Shown: positions 57,189 through 64,000 of the stretch, piece by piece
How the letters are laid out: every line of letters starts with the position of its first letter
Numbering within the stretch: position 1 is the stretch's first letter
DNA from: Delftia acidovorans
GTDB lineage: Bacteria > Pseudomonadota > Gammaproteobacteria > Burkholderiales > Burkholderiaceae_C
Length of the DNA stretch: 64,000 nucleotides
Direction of reading: 5' to 3'
Assembly (NCBI GenBank): GCA_031286585.1
Contig: JAITUC010000044.1
Coordinates: 61,461 to 125,460 of the forward strand
Position numbers and translations under genes: made by a program
Notes under the pieces: generated by a model
The model's database searches: none
What the model was told of the DNA's origin: nothing
The model's input: the letters and a program-made list of their open reading frames with translations, nothing else

Positions 57189-57923
57189 ATGGATCCGATC
57201 GAAGTGACACGCCGCCGACGCCTTGCCATCCTTGTCGATGAAGCTGGGTCTCAGGCCGCGCTCGCTGAAAAAATAGGCAAGGCCCCAGCCCAGATTAGTC
57301 AGTGGATACGTGCATTGCCGGATTCGAAAACAGGGAAGCCTCGCTCAATGAGCAAGGAGGCTGCACGCGAAGTCGAGGCGCGCGTAGGAAGACCTTCTGG
57401 CTGGATGGACCAACCGATTTCACAGGATGCGGCGCTGATAGAGATGGCTGCTGCTTCCCACCCATCTATACCGTTCTGGCATGCGCCCGATGCAGTTCGA
57501 GTCCCTCTGTTGGCCAACTGTGCCAGCATGGGACCTGGTGAGGCGTTGCTAGAGTCCGACGTGATCGTTGGAGACCTCGCCTTGTCACCACATTGGATTA
57601 ATCAGCACATCCGCCCGCAGAACCCCTGCGAGCTTCGGTTTATTCATGCTTATGGCGACAGCATGGCGCCTACGTTCACCGACGGGGATGTACTCCTAGT
57701 CGACACTGGGCCGGGAGCCAAAGACCCGCACTCTCGGGAAGGCGTTTATGTACTCCAGGTCGGAGACAAGAATTACGTTAAGCGCGTGAGTCCGACGTTT
57801 GATGGAAAACTACAGGTCACAAGCGACAACCCGAGCTCAAAGATTGTCCAGATATTGAATGGCGACCACCAAGTTGTCGTTGTGGGACGCGTTGTATGGG
57901 CTTGGAATGGCAGGCGTCTATGA
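57189..57923 (+). CDS. C1-type phage repressor, S24/LexA family
   Basis: 244 residues from ATG 57189. N-terminal helix-turn-helix (GSQAALAEKIGKAPAQISQW IRALP). C-terminal S24 peptidase domain with catalytic Ser158 (HAYGDSMAPTFTDGDVLLVD) and Lys198 (NYVKRV). Maintains lysogeny; the Ser-Lys pair implies RecA-stimulated self-cleavage on DNA damage. Divergent from cro. Confidence 0.9.
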   Translation: MDPIEVTRRRRLAILVDEAGSQAALAEKIGKAPAQISQWIRALPDSKTGKPRSMSKEAAREVEARVGRPSGWMDQPISQDAALIEMAAASHPSIPFWHAPDAVRVPLLANCASMGPGEALLESDVIVGDLALSPHWINQHIRPQNPCELRFIHAYGDSMAPTFTDGDVLLVDTGPGAKDPHSREGVYVLQVGDKNYVKRVSPTFDGKLQVTSDNPSSKIVQILNGDHQVVVVGRVVWAWNGRRL

Positions 57924-57950
57924 TCACTTCTCCAACACATGGAGAGGATC

Positions 57951-58133
57951 ATGCAGAGAACCAGTTCACGCAAGATAGGCGCCGTTTTACTCACAGCATC
58001 CACCACAGCCCATGCGGACCGTTACGGTGTTGATGAATCAATGTCGAGCAGCGAAACGCCATTCACTGACTTTGTTTGGGGCGCTCTAATCATTGGTGTC
58101 ATCTATCTCATCTGGAAAAAGTTCTTCGGCTGA
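57951..58133 (+). CDS. small membrane protein downstream of the repressor
   Basis: 60 residues; GGAGAGG six bases before ATG 57951. Signal-like N-terminus (GAVLLTASTTAHA) and a C-terminal membrane helix (FVWGALIIGVIYLIWKKFFG). Cotranscribed with the repressor, so made in the lysogen; superinfection exclusion is possible but unproven. Confidence 0.55.
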   Translation: MQRTSSRKIGAVLLTASTTAHADRYGVDESMSSSETPFTDFVWGALIIGVIYLIWKKFFG

Positions 58134-58249
58134 GGGTTGCACGACTTCACGGTACAACTTACTGCACTGAAGCTACTTCTGAGTTGCCACCTTCTGGTGC
58201 TGGCGAGCAACAAACGACGCAACCCCGTTCTGCTCATGCTGACGCCTCT

Positions 58250-58271
58250 GCCCGCCTTAAGCGGGCTTTTT
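58250..58271 (+). terminator. intrinsic terminator after the repressor operon
   Basis: GCCCGC-CTTAA-GCGGGC followed by TTTTT. Confidence 0.85.
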
Positions 58272-58376
58272 CATGGCCGTCACGCGACAGGCTGACGCGA
58301 CAGACTAAATAACTGTACAAAACCACAGCACTCATGCATACTAGAACTGTGTTTTTACCCAGTCGCAAGGATGCAC

Positions 58377-58676
58377 ATGACCACTACCGCCCTCAGCTCG
58401 TTCCGCGTCACCCTACAGGACTGCGATGGCATCGAGCACGACATCAAGACCAAGGCCGAAGCCCGCTTCTGCAAGGTGATTGAACGAAGCTTCCCAAACC
58501 AGGAGGCCATGGCCCGGGCCTACAAGCTCTTCAACGATGCGGCCGAGGGCGGCGTGATAAGTAAAGCTGACGAAAAAACAGCGACTTCCTGGCTGAAGGC
58601 CGCAGAAGCCGCTCATCAAGCCGGGCTGCAGGGCATTGCTGTAGAAGAGGCATTCTTCGAAGTTCGATTTCCCTGA
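58377..58676 (+). CDS. small phage protein, unknown
   Basis: 99 residues from ATG 58377 (AAGG six bases before). Starts as beta strands (SFRVTLQDCDGIEHDI) and continues helical (MARAYKLFNDAAEGG). Has its own upstream region with TACTAGAACT. No family known. Confidence 0.55.
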   Translation: MTTTALSSFRVTLQDCDGIEHDIKTKAEARFCKVIERSFPNQEAMARAYKLFNDAAEGGVISKADEKTATSWLKAAEAAHQAGLQGIAVEEAFFEVRFP

Positions 58677-58746
58677 CCTATACGCCTGCGCATGGACCGC
58701 CCCTGCTCCCAAGCGCGCAATCAACGACATCAGTAACTCAAAAAAT

Positions 58747-58789
58747 TAGCGATGCGCTATTGACTTAAATAGTAGCGATGCGCTAATCT
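58747..58789 (+). promoter_or_regulatory. C1-controlled rightward promoter with two perfect operators
   Basis: TAGCGATGCGCTA at 58747-58759 and 58773-58785. Between them TTGACT (58760-58765) and, 17 bp on, CTAATC or TAATCT as -10. The repressor should therefore shut this promoter as well, giving a PR-like start for the 59-64 kb operon. Confidence 0.75.
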
Positions 58790-59188
58790 TCGTTCAACGC
58801 CTCAGTCACCGCACATGCGGACTGGCTGGGAAGTTGGGCACCACGGCATCGACCGGGCAAGCCCCGGTCTTTCAAAAGTTGCAGCCGATGCTTGCCCCAC
58901 CTGCGGGGCACTCCGGCACACGCATCAGCGGGCATGGGCCGCTGCTCTGCTCTGGCAGTCCTGCCAGGCCACAGTCCGCCAAAGCGCGGTAGACGGGCAG
59001 TTTGGTGAGGCAAACAGGATTGCCAAGATCAGAAACATGTTGAGGTTTACAGGGACACCAAGAACAGCAAGCCCTGCGCGAAAGCGCTGACAGCTCGGAA
59101 AGCACGAGCAATACCCATCCCGGACCAGGTCCGGGAAAAAAACGCAGCGTCTTGGCACTAGGGCGCTGCGTTTTTTTATGGAGGTCAC
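58790..59188 (+). other. ~400-bp untranslated leader ending in a terminator
   Basis: No convincing gene. It contains hairpins TGCCCCACCTGCGGGGCA (about 58893-58911) and CCCGGACCAGGTCCGGG (59119-59135) and ends with the terminator at 59141-59177. An ATG frame at 58815-59090 lacks a ribosome site and family match. Could be an antitermination leader or a small RNA. Confidence 0.5.
59141..59177 (+). terminator. strong intrinsic terminator before the first gene of the rightward operon
   Basis: AACGCAGCG pairs with CGCTGCGTT (14-base loop), then a T run. The next ribosome site (GGAGG) follows after three bases. Confidence 0.88.
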
Positions 59189-59455
59189 ATGGAACCAGTG
59201 AACGAAGTGCTGCGCGCACACAGCGCTGACGAGATGGTTTGCAAAGTCTGGATGGCTGCAATGGAACAGTCGCTGACCGGCATCTTGCAGGCACCGGCGC
59301 AAGCCACAGACGGCTGGTTCGAAATGGTCTACCCAAAGTTAGACCTGGCGCTCGATATGGCGGACACCATCACAGAGGCTTTCATTGCGCGCTTTCGCAC
59401 TGAAGCGCCCGCGTCGCCGCATCCCCTACCACCCGGCGACACCCCAGCCAAATGA
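59189..59455 (+). CDS. small phage protein, unknown
   Basis: 88 residues; GGAGGTCAC before the ATG. Helical, acidic (EVLRAHSADEMVCKVWMAAM, PKLDLALDMADTITEAFIA). First gene after the leader terminator. Confidence 0.6.
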   Translation: MEPVNEVLRAHSADEMVCKVWMAAMEQSLTGILQAPAQATDGWFEMVYPKLDLALDMADTITEAFIARFRTEAPASPHPLPPGDTPAK

Positions 59456-59541
59456 CAACGCCCTCCCCGAGCGCATCGGGGCGAAACAAAAGCGGCTTCC
59501 CAGGGAGGCCGTTTCTGTTTCCGCCACCACCAAAGACCACC

Positions 59542-59898
59542 ATGCCCCGCCCTGCCAAGAACCCCGCCCCGAAGGCCAACGAGCTGGCCGAGGTTGCCCG
59601 CCTCGTGAATGCTGACCAGGAGCCATTCCAAAAGGGCGACTTGGTATTCCTGAAGCACGAGAAGCTCTTCCTGCCATCGCCACCGGAATTCGGCCAGCCC
59701 GCCGTTGTGACGCGGCTCGTGAAACCGAATGGCGAGACATCGCCCCTCATCTCGGATGCAATGCGGTGGAAGGACTTCGCCTATCTGGCTAAAGACCCAG
59801 CCACCGGGAAATACGTCGAATACATCGGCGATTCCTGCCGCTTCCGGTGCGCCACTCCCGAGGAGCTGGCCGCATTCGATCCTCCGTCCGGCGCATAG
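59542..59898 (+). CDS. small phage protein, unknown
   Basis: 118 residues from ATG 59542. Basic/Pro start, then a compact beta domain (PFQKGDLVFLKHEKLFLPSP, EFGQPAVVTRLVKPNGE). Preceded by hairpin CGGCTTCCC/GGGAGGCCG with TTTCTGTTT at about 59492-59522. Confidence 0.55.
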   Translation: MPRPAKNPAPKANELAEVARLVNADQEPFQKGDLVFLKHEKLFLPSPPEFGQPAVVTRLVKPNGETSPLISDAMRWKDFAYLAKDPATGKYVEYIGDSCRFRCATPEELAAFDPPSGA

Positions 59899-59937
59899 CC
59901 GACACCCTTTTCCGCCACCACCACAGGAGAGACCACC

Positions 59938-60303
59938 GTGACCCATCCCAACTCCCTCGCCCATCTTGGCGCTGCCACAGCCCTGGGCACCAGTGCACTA
60001 CAGCGCGCAGCAGACGCGGCCGCGCGCACCCAGTTCGTCGCAATTCAGGCGCCGCAGAGCCAGGTCGAAGCGGTTCTTGCACGGGTCGATGCCGGCATGG
60101 GGGACTTGCAGGACACCATCAAACGCATCACTGGCCGTCTGGAGCCGGTGCTTTCGGGGCCACTTGTCACCGCCGAGGGCGGCGCGCAGCAGGCTGAGCC
60201 CGCGTGCTCCGTTCCGTTGGTGTGCCGGCTCAACGCCCTGGCCACCGGACTGCGCAAGGACTGCGCTGCCCTGCAGGACCTGGAGCGGCGCCTGGCGCTG
60301 TGA
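59938..60303 (+). CDS. small phage protein, unknown
   Basis: 121 residues, GTG start with AGGAGAG eight bases before. Helical, Ala-rich (LGTSALQRAADAAARTQFVA, MGDLQDTIKRITGRLEPVL; CRLNALATGLRKDCAALQDL). Its TGA overlaps the ATG of the next gene. Confidence 0.6.
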   Translation: MTHPNSLAHLGAATALGTSALQRAADAAARTQFVAIQAPQSQVEAVLARVDAGMGDLQDTIKRITGRLEPVLSGPLVTAEGGAQQAEPACSVPLVCRLNALATGLRKDCAALQDLERRLAL

Positions 60304-60803
60304 TGGGGATGGCGAACACCTTCGGGGCGCGCCTCATTCTCGCCAGGAACGAGAAGGGCCTGAGCCAGTTCACCTTAGCCGAGCGGGCCGGCATGGCCCA
60401 AACCCAGTTGTCGCGCTACGAAACGGACAAAGTTCGCCCACGCCTTCGCATCGTCAACACATTGGCGGCGGCGCTTTCGGTCGATCCGGACTGGCTGCTG
60501 AATGGCGACGAGGGAGACGCCAGCGACGACAGCGAAGGCACCGTGCGTTCCCAGTTTCGCGTGCCAGCGCCTATCCACGAAGCCATCGCGCGTTTAGCCA
60601 AGGCCTCAGGCCGCAGCGTCAACGCCGAGATCGTCCACCGACTGGCCCAGACCCTGGGCGAGGACTTCGCAGCAGAGCAGCCAGCTGCGCAGCCGGTGCT
60701 GAGCGAGATGCTGGCCCAGATGCGCGAGCAGACCGGGCTGCTGCGGGATCTGGTCGGTCTGGCGCGCGATGCCTCTTCGCAGCCGGATGACTTTCGTATG
60801 TGA
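60303..60803 (+). CDS. regulator with fused XRE and Arc-type DNA-binding domains
   Basis: 166 residues from ATG 60303 (or 60309). N-terminal helix-turn-helix (ARLILARNEKGLSQFTLAER AGMAQTQLSRYETDKVRPRL), linker, then an Arc-type domain at ~80-120 (SQFRVPAPIHEAIARLAKAS GRSVNAEIVHRLAQTLGED). Same order as in 29880-30362, and its first domain is close to 30524-30841. Two DNA-binding folds in one chain may bridge two operator types. Confidence 0.82.
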   Translation: MGMANTFGARLILARNEKGLSQFTLAERAGMAQTQLSRYETDKVRPRLRIVNTLAAALSVDPDWLLNGDEGDASDDSEGTVRSQFRVPAPIHEAIARLAKASGRSVNAEIVHRLAQTLGEDFAAEQPAAQPVLSEMLAQMREQTGLLRDLVGLARDASSQPDDFRM

Positions 60804-61330
60804 CAACACCCCGGCACGGCGCCGGGGCCATCATTGAAGCGGCGGCGTGGAGCCTTCGGGCGAAGCTGGAAACAGCGAGGACACGCGGTGGTGCCCTGCA
60901 ACCCCCAGACCTGCAGGGCCTCGAAAGCTGCTGGGAGCCGGAATCAAGCCCGGCCCGTTTCAATGATGGCAAATCGTGACAGGCATTTGCCCGCCTGCAA
61001 GCAGTGAAAGTCTTGCCAAACCGTTTGAGGGAAAGCCGGGGCGAACACCGCAGCCATCCACATACAACCCGCGCAAGCGGGCCATGCAGAGGCCTTCTCA
61101 GCCGCAGCAGGTGGAAGCCCTGCACCTTTTACTTTCCGTTCACATTCGCCGGGCCGAGTGCAGGGTATCGTGGACGCAATCAGTTTCCCGCCGAGCCTGG
61201 GCACCCTCCTCCCTCCCTCTCTAATTCCCAGGCACGCCTTTCAGGCATCGGCACTTTCCAGCCAGGCCCTGCAGCTTCACCAGTTGCAGGGCCTTTTTTT
61301 TGGCCCGTGAGGCCGCAATCAGGAGCCCCC
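60804..61330 (+). other. non-coding gap with hairpins
   Basis: No gene with ribosome site and coding look is seen in 60804-61330. Hairpins: CCCCGGC/GCGCCGGGG at about 60809-60827, CCCGC/GCGGG near 61068-61082, and the terminator at 61265-61301. Confidence 0.5.
61265..61301 (+). terminator. intrinsic terminator inside the rightward operon
   Basis: GGCCCTGCA pairs with TGCAGGGCC, then eight T; the next gene's AGGAG starts about 20 bases on. Confidence 0.88.
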
Positions 61331-62017
61331 ATGGAAATCAAGATCGAATTGGACCTGCCCGCAATCGTCGCCCAGGCCGTCAGCGCCGAGCGCATCCAAC
61401 CCATCGTGGACAAGGCCATCGCGGAGGCAGTGAAGGATGCAATCAACGATGCCACCGGCTATCGCAGCAAGTTCCGCGATGCCATGAAGGAGCAGCTCAG
61501 CGAAGCCATGCCGCATGGCCTGCAGATTGATGACGTTGCCAAGTTCCAGCAGGTGCTCAACGCGGCAGTTTCCAGCGCTGTCCAAGGCGAGAACGCGAAA
61601 TCTGTGCAGACGGCCATCACGTCTGCCGTGGGCAGCTTCATGCCGGATCTTCCCGCAAGCATCAAGCTCTCGGTCTTGCTGCAAAGGGCGCGCGACGGAT
61701 TTCACAAGGAATCTCACGAAGCCTTCTTTGCCGAACTTGAAATGAGTGAGTACAGCGGCGGCGGCGGATGGCTTTATTTGGACGGCGAAGAATCAACACA
61801 CGGGAAGTACTCTGCCTCCATGCAACTCGCCTTCACCAGGGAGGGACAAGTCTACTCACTCAGGCTGGACGACAAGGTAGTGACTCCGATGAGCGTGCCA
61901 AACGCAGTTGGCGAATTTGACGCCATCCTGCTCGCACTTTACGTCGGGCGCACCACCCTGGAAATCGATATGGATGAGCACGACGTTAAGTCTGCCGCCA
62001 GCGAGCAATACGACTGA
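61331..62017 (+). CDS. phage protein, unknown
   Basis: 228 residues; AGGAG before the ATG. N-terminal half helical (IEAVS-like amphipathic runs, AIVAQAVSAERIQPIVDKAI), C-terminal half beta (GGGGWLYLDGEESTHGKYSA, GQVYSLRLDDKVVTPM). No family recognised. Confidence 0.6.
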   Translation: MEIKIELDLPAIVAQAVSAERIQPIVDKAIAEAVKDAINDATGYRSKFRDAMKEQLSEAMPHGLQIDDVAKFQQVLNAAVSSAVQGENAKSVQTAITSAVGSFMPDLPASIKLSVLLQRARDGFHKESHEAFFAELEMSEYSGGGGWLYLDGEESTHGKYSASMQLAFTREGQVYSLRLDDKVVTPMSVPNAVGEFDAILLALYVGRTTLEIDMDEHDVKSAASEQYD

Positions 62018-62053
62018 GACACCTTTTCGTGGGGTCGCCTTGTGCGGCATTTG

Positions 62054-62089
62054 GCCCGCCCCGCAGCAATGTGGGGCGGGCGCTTTTTT
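62054..62089 (+). terminator. intrinsic terminator inside the rightward operon
   Basis: GCCCGCCCC pairs with GGGGCGGGC, then TTTTTT; the next ATG is 11 bases later. Confidence 0.88.
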
Positions 62090-62099
62090 GGAATCCACC

Positions 62100-62297
62100 A
62101 TGAGAACCAGATTCACCCGGCTGCGCGGCGACCGCGGCCAAGCCGCCTATGAGCCGCGCTCTCTTGCCGAATGGAAAGAAGAAGAGCGCCTGTTGGCCGA
62201 GGCTGCAGCCCAGCGCCGACAGCAGCAAGCCACCAACCCCACGATCCCGCCCTCTGGCGGGATTGCTGTTTCTGGAGAGCCCAAATGCAACGAGTGA
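62100..62297 (+). CDS. small basic/acidic phage protein, unknown
   Basis: 65 residues: MRTRFTRLRGDRGQAAYEPR SLAEWKEEERLLAEAAAQ and a Gln/Pro tail. GGA box close before the ATG. A GC hairpin (ATCCCGCC/GGCGGGAT) lies in its 3' part, upstream of the next gene. Confidence 0.5.
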   Translation: MRTRFTRLRGDRGQAAYEPRSLAEWKEEERLLAEAAAQRRQQQATNPTIPPSGGIAVSGEPKCNE

Positions 62298-62596
62298 CCC
62301 CCACTGAATCCTTCAACCCTGACCCGGATGCGCGCTTTCTGCGCCAGGCGTCCCGCCCTGGCCCTGTGGTCGAGCCGGGCCCGGCGCCCACGCCCGGCCG
62401 CTGGCTGCTGCTGTGCTTGGTCGGGCTCGTGGCCCTGGCGCTCAGCGCCTGCGCGGATGCCGGCGCGGCCCAGGAACCCGCGGCCAGCGCCGCCGATGTG
62501 CAGCGTGCGCACAGCGCCGCTCAGGCCTGCCCGCCCGGCCATGCCGTGGTCTGGATCGGCCCGCAATCCATGGAATGCCTGCGCGAGGTGCCATGA
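62285..62596 (+). CDS. small membrane or lipoprotein-like phage protein
   Basis: 103 residues; GGAGAG before the ATG. A single hydrophobic helix at ~40-55 (RWLLLCLVGLVALALSAC) ending in LSAC, like a lipobox but unusually far from the N-terminus. The outside part has two Cys (QACPPGHAVVWIGPQSMEC). Overlaps the next gene by ATGA. Confidence 0.55.
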   Translation: MQRVTPTESFNPDPDARFLRQASRPGPVVEPGPAPTPGRWLLLCLVGLVALALSACADAGAAQEPAASAADVQRAHSAAQACPPGHAVVWIGPQSMECLREVP

Positions 62597-62685
62597 CCAA
62601 GCTGCTGGGATTTTTCCTTTGGTCGGCCTACTCGGCCTTCTGCATTGCTGCTGCGGTCGCCATCTCCGGAGCGCCCCTTTTCTGA
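62593..62685 (+). CDS. 30-residue membrane peptide
   Basis: MTKLLGFFLWSAYSAFCIAA AVAISGAPLF, a single hydrophobic helix. GAGG six bases before the ATG, which overlaps the previous stop (ATGA). Confidence 0.55.
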   Translation: MTKLLGFFLWSAYSAFCIAAAVAISGAPLF

Positions 62686-62702
62686 ACTTGGAGCATCAGC
62701 TC

Positions 62703-62999
62703 ATGAGCCAATCCACAGACCCCATCGAAGGCGTGCGCGTCACCCACGAGATCACGTCCAACCACCACGCCCATGCCATGACGCATGTAGCTGAGCCGAT
62801 CATCGAAATCCTGAGCGCCTACGGCCAGCGCAATGGCAACACGTTTGCCCTGTATGGCGGCCTGTACGCCATGGGATGCGCGCTAGCCAGCGTCGGCGAG
62901 AACCTGGAGCCCGGCGTGGATCTGCGTCAGCAGCTCGAACCGATGCTCGCCGGCTACCAGGCGATGCGCGAGTCCCAGGCGAAGGCGCAGCCCCGCTGA
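62703..62999 (+). CDS. small phage protein, unknown
   Basis: 98 residues, ATG 62703 with GGAG nearby. Contains HEITSNHHAHAMTHVAEPII, a His-rich start, then a helical part. No family known. Confidence 0.6.
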   Translation: MSQSTDPIEGVRVTHEITSNHHAHAMTHVAEPIIEILSAYGQRNGNTFALYGGLYAMGCALASVGENLEPGVDLRQQLEPMLAGYQAMRESQAKAQPR

Positions 63000-63004
63000 T
63001 CGCC

Positions 63005-63292
63005 ATGCCGAATCCCGAGAAGCTCAACCTCTCGCAGATCTGCGCGGCCTTCGCGCCAGTGCTGCAGCTCAACGCGGCGAATCTCGCTGCACTGGGCGTG
63101 CCCTTCGAGAAGGACCGCAGCGCGGTGCTGATGAATTCCCGCGACCTGCCCCGCCTGGCCGATGCCCTGATCGACCAGCTCTATGCCAAGCGCGACGAGT
63201 TCCTGGCCGGGCCCGCGCCGCGCGCGCCAGCCATCCCTGCGCCCGCCATCCAGCACCTGCCAGCCGACGACACCGAAGGCGGCGCCCTGTAA
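63005..63292 (+). CDS. small phage protein, unknown
   Basis: 95 residues from ATG 63005. Helical (KLNLSQICAAFAPVLQLNAA, LPRLADALIDQLYAKRDEFL) with a Pro/Ala tail. Confidence 0.55.
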   Translation: MPNPEKLNLSQICAAFAPVLQLNAANLAALGVPFEKDRSAVLMNSRDLPRLADALIDQLYAKRDEFLAGPAPRAPAIPAPAIQHLPADDTEGGAL

Positions 63293-63312
63293 CCCACCGT
63301 TTGGAGAACCCC

Positions 63313-63774
63313 ATGTCGCAAACACCGGCAGATCTCTACGCGCAAGAAATGATCATGCGTGCCAAGGCCAAGGCCAAGGCCACCGAGGCCGCCGCGCTGC
63401 GCCTTGAAGCAAAGGGCGAGAAACGCGCTGTTGAAGCCTACAACCTGCGACAGCGCGCGAAAGCGCTTTCGGGCGAAGCGGCCCAATTGCGCATTGAGGC
63501 CAAGGCTGTCCACAAGCAGGCCGTGAAGGGCATCGAGACACAGGCCGAGCAGATGGTGAAGCGCATGCCGCCGGAGTTCGGCGGCTGGGGGATTCTCAAG
63601 ACCCGCGCCTATACCAAGCTGCTGGACCTGCTGGTCTCCCAGGCCCGGCGCGTGCAGCCTAACCTAGCCCTGGCCACCCAGGCCCACAGCCTGCTGCTGG
63701 ACCACGCGGCATGGACCGAAGCCGAGGCCAACCGCCTGGGCTGCCTGCCCAAGAACCCCAAATCCCTGGCCTGA
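63313..63774 (+). CDS. helical phage protein, unknown
   Basis: 153 residues; GGAG eight bases before ATG 63313. A long Ala/Lys/Glu helix with ~14-residue pattern (AKAKAKATEAAALRLEAKGE, RAKALSGEAAQLRIEAKAVH), then a globular end (MPPEFGGWGILKTRAYTKLL). Six bases before rdgC. Confidence 0.6.
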   Translation: MSQTPADLYAQEMIMRAKAKAKATEAAALRLEAKGEKRAVEAYNLRQRAKALSGEAAQLRIEAKAVHKQAVKGIETQAEQMVKRMPPEFGGWGILKTRAYTKLLDLLVSQARRVQPNLALATQAHSLLLDHAAWTEAEANRLGCLPKNPKSLA

Positions 63775-63779
63775 ACACC

Positions 63780-64000
63780 ATGCTCAAGAACCTGATCATT
63801 TACCGAATCGCCGATTCCTGGGCTCCTGACCTGCAGGCGCTCGAAGAAGCCCTGGGCAAGAGCTCGTTCGCCGAATGCGGTGCCACGCAGGAGCGCAGCG
63901 CCGGCTGGGTGCCGCCGCGCGGCGAGCCCCATGGCCCGCTGGCCGAGTCCGTGGCCAGCCAGTGGGTGATGCGCTTCATGACCGAGGCCAAGATGCTGCC
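63780..64000 (+). CDS. rdgC: RdgC, recombination-associated protein (5' part, cut by window edge)
   Basis: The first 73 residues match the RdgC N-terminus: LKNLIIYRIADSW, then the conserved GWVPPRGEPHGPL and AKMLP at the edge. RdgC forms a ring on DNA and tempers RecA. Phage-borne copies are known in early regions near recombination genes. Confidence 0.88.
   Translation, partial: MLKNLIIYRIADSWAPDLQALEEALGKSSFAECGATQERSAGWVPPRGEPHGPLAESVASQWVMRFMTEAKML

Larger units (their letters stand above)
5905..64000. mobile_element. prophage (temperate tailed phage, probably podovirus), left part; continues beyond the window
   Basis: From just after gloA to the right edge nearly every gene is phage-like: C1/Cro immunity region, replication genes, terminase, portal, coat, tail, lysis. 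Structural genes run leftward toward gloA, the early rightward operon runs to the right edge. No integrase or right attachment site is in view, so the right boundary is outside. The exact left boundary is uncertain: it may lie inside the altered 3' end of gloA (about 5825-5904) or in 5955-5981. Confidence 0.93.

Noticed and set aside
58815..59090. 91-codon plus-strand frame with a CPTCG pair
   Set aside because: No ribosome site, no family resemblance, and it lies in a hairpin-rich leader.
60944..61224. Short frames on both strands in the 60.8-61.3 kb gap
   Set aside because: No ribosome sites, composition not coding-like, mutually overlapping.
5905..64000. tRNA genes inside the prophage
   Set aside because: No cloverleaf or CCA-end pattern was noticed on either strand by eye; a tRNA search program would settle this.

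Overview
The window is the left part of one large temperate-phage genome (about 5.9 kb to the right edge) inserted beside chromosomal genes of a Gram-negative bacterium, most likely a betaproteobacterium of the order Burkholderiales (Comamonadaceae is my best guess). That guess rests on the high-GC phage DNA, a GloA very close to the proteobacterial family, and a Burkholderiales-type H-NS. No taxonomic search was possible.

Chromosomal part (1-5.9 kb). Three leftward genes encode two RcsB-like response regulators around an unorthodox hybrid histidine kinase. The C-terminal receiver/Hpt end of a second sensor enters from the left edge. This block is clearly lower in GC than the rest. gloA (glyoxalase I) follows with a strong terminator. 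The prophage probably begins at or just after the 3' end of gloA; no integrase is visible, so it should lie beyond the right edge.

Phage late region (6-50.1 kb, leftward). Read in the direction of transcription (right to left) it holds terminase small and large subunits, a P22-type portal, a scaffold-like protein, an N4gp56-type coat protein, decoration and head-completion proteins, a 2,716-residue ejection/polyvalent protein with a zincin motif and a phosphoribosyltransferase motif, a series of tail proteins, and a tightly overlapping lysis cassette (holin, endolysin, a 17-residue Trp-rich ORF, Rz, Rz1). A conserved motif, CCCCNGNTAGGGTTCG on the minus strand, stands in five gaps upstream of transcription units and looks like a phage-specific late promoter.

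Cargo modules inside the late region. (i) 29.8-32.6 kb: divergent XRE regulators, an ORF6N protein, a small protein and a non-coding segment with three type I-F-like CRISPR repeats at an exact 60-bp period. The module is bracketed by two copies of an ~80-bp sequence. (ii) 32.6-36.1 kb: an H-NS protein, an AT-rich anti-phage dCTP-deaminase gene, and small genes with promoters abutting their Shine-Dalgarno sequences. (iii) 37-39.2 kb: a P22 immI-like switch (Mnt-like, Arc-like, KilA-N antirepressor, three shared operators, a candidate sar-like antisense RNA) plus a membrane protein that shares a motif with the ejection protein.

Early/immunity region (50.2-64 kb). A leftward operon from cro carries replication genes (initiator with an internal iteron origin, DnaC-like loader), Rha/KilAC, an HNH endonuclease, a DUF4406 protein and an RNase H-fold nuclease. 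An S24-type C1 repressor diverges from cro across three operators. Two further copies of the same operator cover a second promoter at 58.75 kb, which drives a rightward operon of small genes, several preceded by intrinsic terminators (suggesting antitermination), ending in rdgC, cut by the window edge. The layout resembles Bcep22-like temperate podoviruses, but that is inference.
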